A stretch of 64,000 bases of DNA, taken from the NCBI RefSeq assembly GCF_042945595.1, contig NZ_CP168493.1, positions 2,108,001 through 2,172,000 of the forward strand. Direction: 5' to 3'. The stretch's first letter is position 1. The number at the start of each line of letters is the position of its first letter. The position numbers were made by a program, and so were the translations under genes. Positions 60,112 to 64,000 of this stretch are shown piece after piece. The notes under the pieces were generated by a model that saw nothing but the letters and a program-made list of their open reading frames with translations, ran no database searches and was not told the origin of the DNA. The stretch is from Psychrobacillus sp042945595 (GTDB lineage: Bacteria; Bacillota; Bacilli; Bacillales_A; Planococcaceae).

Positions 60112-61659
60112 TTATAGTGGAATATTTCCATGTTTTTTGTTAGGACGTGATTCTTTTTTATTTCGCATCATTTCCAACGCTTGAATAAGCTTAATACGTG
60201 TTTCGCGAGGATCGATAACGTCATCCACCATTCCCATCGATGCAGCTACATATGGATTGGCAAACTTTTCACGGTATTCTTCTATTTTTTCTGCACGAAC
60301 TTGTTCTGGATTATCACTGCTTTCAATTTCACGTGCAAAAATAATATTCGCTGCTCCTTGAGGACCCATTACAGCAATTTCTGCATTAGGCCAAGCAAAC
60401 ACAACATCTGCTCCAATAGATTTGGAATTCAATGCTACATATGCACCGCCGTATGCTTTACGTAAAATAACCGTCATTTTTGGAACTGTTGCTTCTGAGT
60501 AGGCAAATAAAATCTTCGCTCCATGACGAATAATACCGCCATGTTCTTGCTTAATACCTGGGAAGAAGCCTGTAACGTCTTCAAACGTAATAATCGGAAT
60601 ATTAAATGCATCACAGAATCGAATAAATCTTGCTGCTTTATCACTTGAATCAATATCTAGTCCACCAGCCATTACTTTTGGTTGATTACAAACAAGCCCA
60701 ACTACTTCCCCTTTAATACGAGCTAACCCAATGACAATATTTTTAGCAAATTCTTTTTGTACTTCCAAGAAAGAGCCAGCGTCTACAACTTGTTCAATCA
60801 CTTTACGAATATCATACGGACGAATTGCTTCAAATGGGACAATATCCGCTAAATCAGGACGGTCATCATTTTCACTTGTTACTTCAGCTATTGCGGGTTT
60901 TTCTTCAAAATTTTGAGGTAAATAGCTAAGTAGTAAACGAACACTTTCCAAAACCTCTTCTTCTGTTTTTCCGCGGAAATGTGCATTGCCACTAATCGAA
61001 TTATGTACTTTTGAGCCACCTAAATCTTCTGCGGAAATTTTTTCACCTGTTACCGTCTCAATTACTTTCGGTCCCGTTATGAACATTTGACTTGTTTCAT
61101 CGGTCATAAAAACAAAGTCCGTAATCGCAGGTGAATAAACAGCTCCACCGGCACATGGCCCTAAAATAACGGATATTTGAGGAATGACTCCAGAATAGAT
61201 AGCATTACGATAAAAGATTTGGCCGTATCCATCTAGTGAAACAACACCTTCTTGTATACGAGCACCACCCGAATCATTTAAACCAATAAACGGCGCACCA
61301 TTTTTCGCAGCCAAATCCATGACATTTGCAATTTTTAACGCATGCATTTCTCCAAGAGCTCCCCCGAAAACCGTGAAGTCTTGTGAGAATAAATAAATTG
61401 GACGACCATTTACTTTCCCATACCCAGTTACTACACCATCACCAGGTCCTTCTTGCTTATCCATACCAAAATCTACAGTTCGATGTTGTATAAATGGATT
61501 TAATTCAACAAAAGATCCTTTATCCACAAGAAGATCAATTCGTTCTCTAGCAGTTAACTTGCCCTTTTCATGTTGCTTTTCAATTCGAGCGTCACCTCCA
61601 CCCAGCTCGATTTTACGTTTACGATCGTATAGATCATTAATTTTTTCATATATATCCAT
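60112..61659 (-). CDS. yqjD: Acyl-CoA carboxylase carboxyltransferase subunit (propionyl/methylmalonyl type)
   Basis: 515 residues from the ATG at 61659 (GGGGGAGCG ahead). Crotonase-fold carboxyltransferase: KGKLTARERIDLLVD, FGGALGEMHALKIANVMDLA, GLNDSGGARIQEGV, ILGPCAGGAVYSPA, and RKAYGGAYVALNSKSIGADVVFAWP. It moves carboxyl between biotin and propionyl-CoA. Biotin carrier and carboxylase subunits are not in the window. It is coupled to the epimerase gene (start inside its tail) and belongs to the methylmalonyl-CoA module. Confidence 0.9.
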   Translation of the reverse strand: MDIYEKINDLYDRKRKIELGGGDARIEKQHEKGKLTARERIDLLVDKGSFVELNPFIQHRTVDFGMDKQEGPGDGVVTGYGKVNGRPIYLFSQDFTVFGGALGEMHALKIANVMDLAAKNGAPFIGLNDSGGARIQEGVVSLDGYGQIFYRNAIYSGVIPQISVILGPCAGGAVYSPAITDFVFMTDETSQMFITGPKVIETVTGEKISAEDLGGSKVHNSISGNAHFRGKTEEEVLESVRLLLSYLPQNFEEKPAIAEVTSENDDRPDLADIVPFEAIRPYDIRKVIEQVVDAGSFLEVQKEFAKNIVIGLARIKGEVVGLVCNQPKVMAGGLDIDSSDKAARFIRFCDAFNIPIITFEDVTGFFPGIKQEHGGIIRHGAKILFAYSEATVPKMTVILRKAYGGAYVALNSKSIGADVVFAWPNAEIAVMGPQGAANIIFAREIESSDNPEQVRAEKIEEYREKFANPYVAASMGMVDDVIDPRETRIKLIQALEMMRNKKESRPNKKHGNIPL

Positions 61660-61663
61660 CTGA

Positions 61664-62074
61664 TTATTTCGCTCCCCCTGATTTATCACATAATTCATAC
61701 AAAACTCCACCTGAAGCTTTTGGATGAATAAAAGCTACTTGAGCACCATGTGCCCCAGCTTTAGGCATCTCTTGAATAAGCCGAACCCCTTTTTCTTTTA
61801 GCTCATTTAAACGTTCTTGAATATTAGTCACTCCGAAAGCAATATGATGGATGCCTTCCCCTTTTTTCTCGATGAACGAATGAATCGTACTCGTCTCATC
61901 AAGGGGTTGTAGTAACTCAAGGTTCAAATTTCCACTGTCGATAAAAGCAACTCGTACTTTCTCAGATGGAACTTCTTCGATATGTATAAGTTTGAGTCCT
62001 AAAGTTTCTATATAATAAGGAAGTGCTTCTTCAATATTTTTTACCGCAATACCAATATGATCTACTTTCTCCAT
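61664..62074 (-). CDS. mce: Methylmalonyl-CoA epimerase
   Basis: 136 residues from the ATG at 62074 behind GGGGTG. VOC fold: VDHIGIAVKNIEEALPYYIETLGLKL, NLELLQPLDE, GIHHIAFGVTNIQERL and QVAFIHPKASGGVLYELC, with metal histidine and glutamate ligands. It interconverts the two stereoisomers of methylmalonyl-CoA between the carboxylase and the mutase. Equivalent to yqjC of B. subtilis. Confidence 0.9.
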   Translation of the reverse strand: MEKVDHIGIAVKNIEEALPYYIETLGLKLIHIEEVPSEKVRVAFIDSGNLNLELLQPLDETSTIHSFIEKKGEGIHHIAFGVTNIQERLNELKEKGVRLIQEMPKAGAHGAQVAFIHPKASGGVLYELCDKSGGAK

Positions 62075-62200
62075 TTTTCCCAACACCCCATATATTTAGA
62101 CTATATCTTCTATTGTACATATTTCAAAAAAAAATCGCTACCTCTTGTGCTTTTTTTCGAATTTGATAAAATGAAAGTAATTGTTAAAGGAGTGTAGGTC

Positions 62201-62296
62201 ATGGGCAATCAAAAATTTCGTAAAGTTATTGTATATTTAATGGTTTTAATCATGGTTATGTCTTCATTACTATTCGGATTAAGCTTTATCTTGTAA
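62201..62296 (+). CDS. prli42: Prli42 stressosome-associated miniprotein
   Basis: 31 residues, ATG at 62201 preceded by AAAGGAGTG. Reads MGNQKFRKVIVYLMVLIM, then VMSSLLFGLSFIL: a short basic start and one membrane helix, exactly the Prli42 pattern. In Listeria this miniprotein anchors the stressosome to the membrane. It lies alone on the plus strand between two minus-strand operons, with a strong terminator after it. Confidence 0.88.
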   Translation: MGNQKFRKVIVYLMVLIMVMSSLLFGLSFIL

Positions 62297-62305
62297 TTTC
62301 ATTAA

Positions 62306-62341
62306 AAACAGCGGAGGCAATTAAATGCTTCCGCTGTTTTT
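62306..62341. terminator. Bidirectional terminator
   Basis: AAAAACAGCGGAGGC pairs with GCTTCCGCTGTTTTT (one G-T pair). It serves prli42 and the convergent bacilliredoxin gene. Confidence 0.88.
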
Positions 62342-62345
62342 AGTA

Positions 62346-62786
62346 TTAAATCTCTTCGCAATGCTCTTCAAACAATGCTTGGATATGTGTAATAACAGAC
62401 ATTGGATCATGTCCTTCTATTTCGTGACGACCAACTTCAGCAATAGCTTCTCCGTCTTTTAATAAAACAAATGATGGAGAAGAAGGTAAATGTTCATCAC
62501 CAAAATGATTGCGCGCTTGTTGTGTAGCTAATTTATCTTGACCTGCAAAAACAGTTACAAGATGATCCGGTCTTTTATCATAATGAACAGCATTTGCTGC
62601 TGCTGGACGAGCAATTCCTCCTGCACATCCACAAACTGAGTTAATCATTACTAGAGTTGTACCTGGACGAGCAAATGCAGTATTTACTTCCTCCGGTGAT
62701 GTTAATTGCTCATAACCGCTTGCTTCCATTTCTCCACGGGCTTGCATAACCATATCATTCATCAATAAATTAAAATCCATATTCAT
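62346..62786 (-). CDS. brxB: Bacilliredoxin
   Basis: 146 residues, ATG behind AGGAGTG. The thioredoxin-like fold has the CGC redox motif in NSVCGCAGGIARPAA, followed by HLVTVFAGQDKLATQQAR and PSSPSFVLLKDGE. It removes bacillithiol from oxidised proteins. It lies 40 bp after meaB and thus may be the last gene of the mutase operon. Confidence 0.92.
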   Translation of the reverse strand: MNMDFNLLMNDMVMQARGEMEASGYEQLTSPEEVNTAFARPGTTLVMINSVCGCAGGIARPAAANAVHYDKRPDHLVTVFAGQDKLATQQARNHFGDEHLPSSPSFVLLKDGEAIAEVGRHEIEGHDPMSVITHIQALFEEHCEEI

Positions 62787-62826
62787 AATTAAACACTCCT
62801 TTCCAAACTATTTTTATCTTAGCAGA

Positions 62827-63921
62827 TTATTGCTTAGAATTCGAGGAAAATAACTCTTCCACTGCCTGTGAAACCGTTACTTTTTCATCCCTCACTAGAC
62901 TTTCTAATTGTGCCATTGTTTCTTTCTTTTCTACTGATGAAAAGAAGTCTCTATATAAACGATCAACTATCATCGATTTGAACCAATCAACCGTTTGTTC
63001 TTTTCTTCTGTTTTGCCAAGCATTTTGTTCAATCATTTCTTTCTTAAATGTTTGGATTGTCTCCCAAACCGAGTCTAGACCAGACTTATATAAGGAAGAC
63101 ACCGCCAAAGCAGGTGTATTCCAGTTTGGGGAAGATGGAGCTAAAAAGTGCAAAATTTGTTTATATTCCGCTACTGTCTTTTTAGCTAATTTCTCATTTG
63201 CTCCATCTGCTTTATTAACCACAATAGCATCTGCAAGCTCCATAATCCCTTTTTTCATTCCCTGTAGTTCATCTCCGGCGCCAGTTAGTGCAAGAAGTAG
63301 AAAGAAATCGACCATTCCTCGTACAAACGTCTCACTTTGCCCAACGCCAACTGTTTCTACTAAAATAATATCATAACCTGCTGCTTCGCATAAAAGCATC
63401 GTTTCTCTCGATTTTTTGTGTACGCCACCAAGTGTTCCTGCGGATGGAGAAGGTCTGATAAAAGCATTCGGATGCTTTGCAAGCTCCTCCATCCGTGTTT
63501 TATCACCTAATATACTTCCTCCCGTTAGAGAGGAACTTGGGTCAATGGCAAGTACCGCTACTTTATAACCTTGATCACATAGCATCTTTCCAAAAGCTTC
63601 AATAAACGTACTTTTCCCAGCACCAGGCACACCCGTAATACCAATTCGAATACTGTTTCCAGTATGCCTTAATAATGATTTGAGTAATTGTTGACCAATA
63701 GCTTGTTGATCACTAACTGTACTTTCAATAAAAGTAATTGCTTTTGCTAAATGAAGCCTAGAGCCTTTTTGAATTTCACGGAGATATTCTTCCTGATCAA
63801 TAACTAGTGCATTCTTTTTCGAAAACTTTTTTACAGAAGCTTTTCCCATTCCATCATGTTGAGATTTAATCCCACTCATCACATGCATCGCCGATTGGTT
63901 TGTTTTATCTGTTTCAGCCAT
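62827..63921 (-). CDS. meaB: Methylmalonyl-CoA mutase GTPase chaperone MeaB
   Basis: 364 residues, ATG overlapping the mutase stop by one base (TAATG). G1 loop GVPGAGKSTF, then LAIDPSSSLTGGSILGDKTRM, VETVGVGQSE and VVNKADGAN as the GTP-specific box. It guards the mutase cofactor by gating adenosylcobalamin. It belongs to the G3E/SRP-like GTPase group once named ArgK. Gene order mutase-MeaB supports the role. Confidence 0.93.
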   Translation of the reverse strand: MAETDKTNQSAMHVMSGIKSQHDGMGKASVKKFSKKNALVIDQEEYLREIQKGSRLHLAKAITFIESTVSDQQAIGQQLLKSLLRHTGNSIRIGITGVPGAGKSTFIEAFGKMLCDQGYKVAVLAIDPSSSLTGGSILGDKTRMEELAKHPNAFIRPSPSAGTLGGVHKKSRETMLLCEAAGYDIILVETVGVGQSETFVRGMVDFFLLLALTGAGDELQGMKKGIMELADAIVVNKADGANEKLAKKTVAEYKQILHFLAPSSPNWNTPALAVSSLYKSGLDSVWETIQTFKKEMIEQNAWQNRRKEQTVDWFKSMIVDRLYRDFFSSVEKKETMAQLESLVRDEKVTVSQAVEELFSSNSKQ

Positions 63922-64000
63922 TAGCCTTCCACTTCCTCATAACCCAATCGTTTATAGATTTCTTCGATTACTTTTTGTGCTGCTACTGGTATAACTGTTC
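63921..64000 (-). CDS. Methylmalonyl-CoA mutase, C-terminal end (partial)
   Basis: Only the last 25 codons lie in the window: TVIPVAAQKVIEEIYKRLGY, then EEVEG and stop. This is the B12-domain end of the large mutase subunit. Its stop overlaps the start of meaB. Confidence 0.8.
   Translation of the reverse strand, partial: TVIPVAAQKVIEEIYKRLGYEEVEG

Noticed and set aside
1..64000. tRNA or rRNA genes
   Set aside because: No cloverleaf with conserved TTCGANNC arm and no rRNA core sequence was noticed on either strand by eye; a tRNAscan run would be decisive.

Overview
The window is low-GC DNA from an endospore-forming member of the Bacillales. Spore and Firmicute markers include a sporulenol-synthase-like cyclase, a YjcZ-family miniprotein, a Spo0E-family peptide, a proline T-box, bacilliredoxin and the Prli42 miniprotein. 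The right end (about 52-64 kb) follows the gene content of the Bacillus subtilis yqi/yqj region (yqjQ, yqjP, proI, rnz, polYB, a PepT-like peptidase, yqjD, yqjC, brxB). The rest is accessory and resembles Bacillaceae or Planococcaceae (Psychrobacillus or Lysinibacillus type). The genus is inference.

Layout. 0-3 kb: two group II introns read on the minus strand, one inserted in the other exactly at the codons for the reverse-transcriptase YADD motif. 3-9.5 kb: a GNAT enzyme, then a defence-like stretch with a PD-(D/E)xK/Cap4-type nuclease protein, a caspase-fold protease and a DUF6602 nuclease-like protein, with debris of a topoisomerase-type zinc-finger gene. 9.5-14 kb: small membrane or exported proteins and wrecks of an LXG toxin and a GHL10 glycosidase gene. 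14-20.4 kb: an ABC-F antibiotic-resistance-type ATPase behind a leader attenuator, an M48 protease, an EamA exporter with an AraC regulator, and a signal-peptidase-like lipoprotein that seems catalytically dead. 21-22.5 kb: spore-type miniproteins and a lipoprotein gene with an internal stop. 23-26 kb: a MarR repressor divergent from two tandem DUF3238 paralogues and an azoreductase, with two matching operators. 26-28 kb: the triterpene cyclase.

28.8-39.6 kb holds about a dozen small unrelated genes, nearly all on the minus strand and most followed within 1-25 bp of their stop by a member of one inverted-repeat family. It looks like a cassette array, and with the nested introns it is the most unusual thing here. 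39.7-51 kb: an HpaB-family hydroxylase, a ribA-ribD-flavoprotein monooxygenase-HAD nucleotidase operon with no FMN riboswitch, an AadK-type nucleotidyltransferase, HAD, VOC and GNAT enzymes, and a MocR regulator divergent from a GNAT pair. 51-52 kb: an IS1595-type fragment between 18-bp direct repeats, then a Spo0E-like gene.

52-64 kb is conserved core: detoxification and redox genes, proline synthesis under a T-box, tRNA 3' processing, translesion polymerase, CheW, and a methylmalonyl-CoA module (mutase end, MeaB, epimerase, carboxyltransferase). Many accessory genes carry a single stop or frameshift. These may be real decay, but residual sequencing error is possible, above all at the A8 run at 33466-33473. 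No rRNA, tRNA or CRISPR array was seen.
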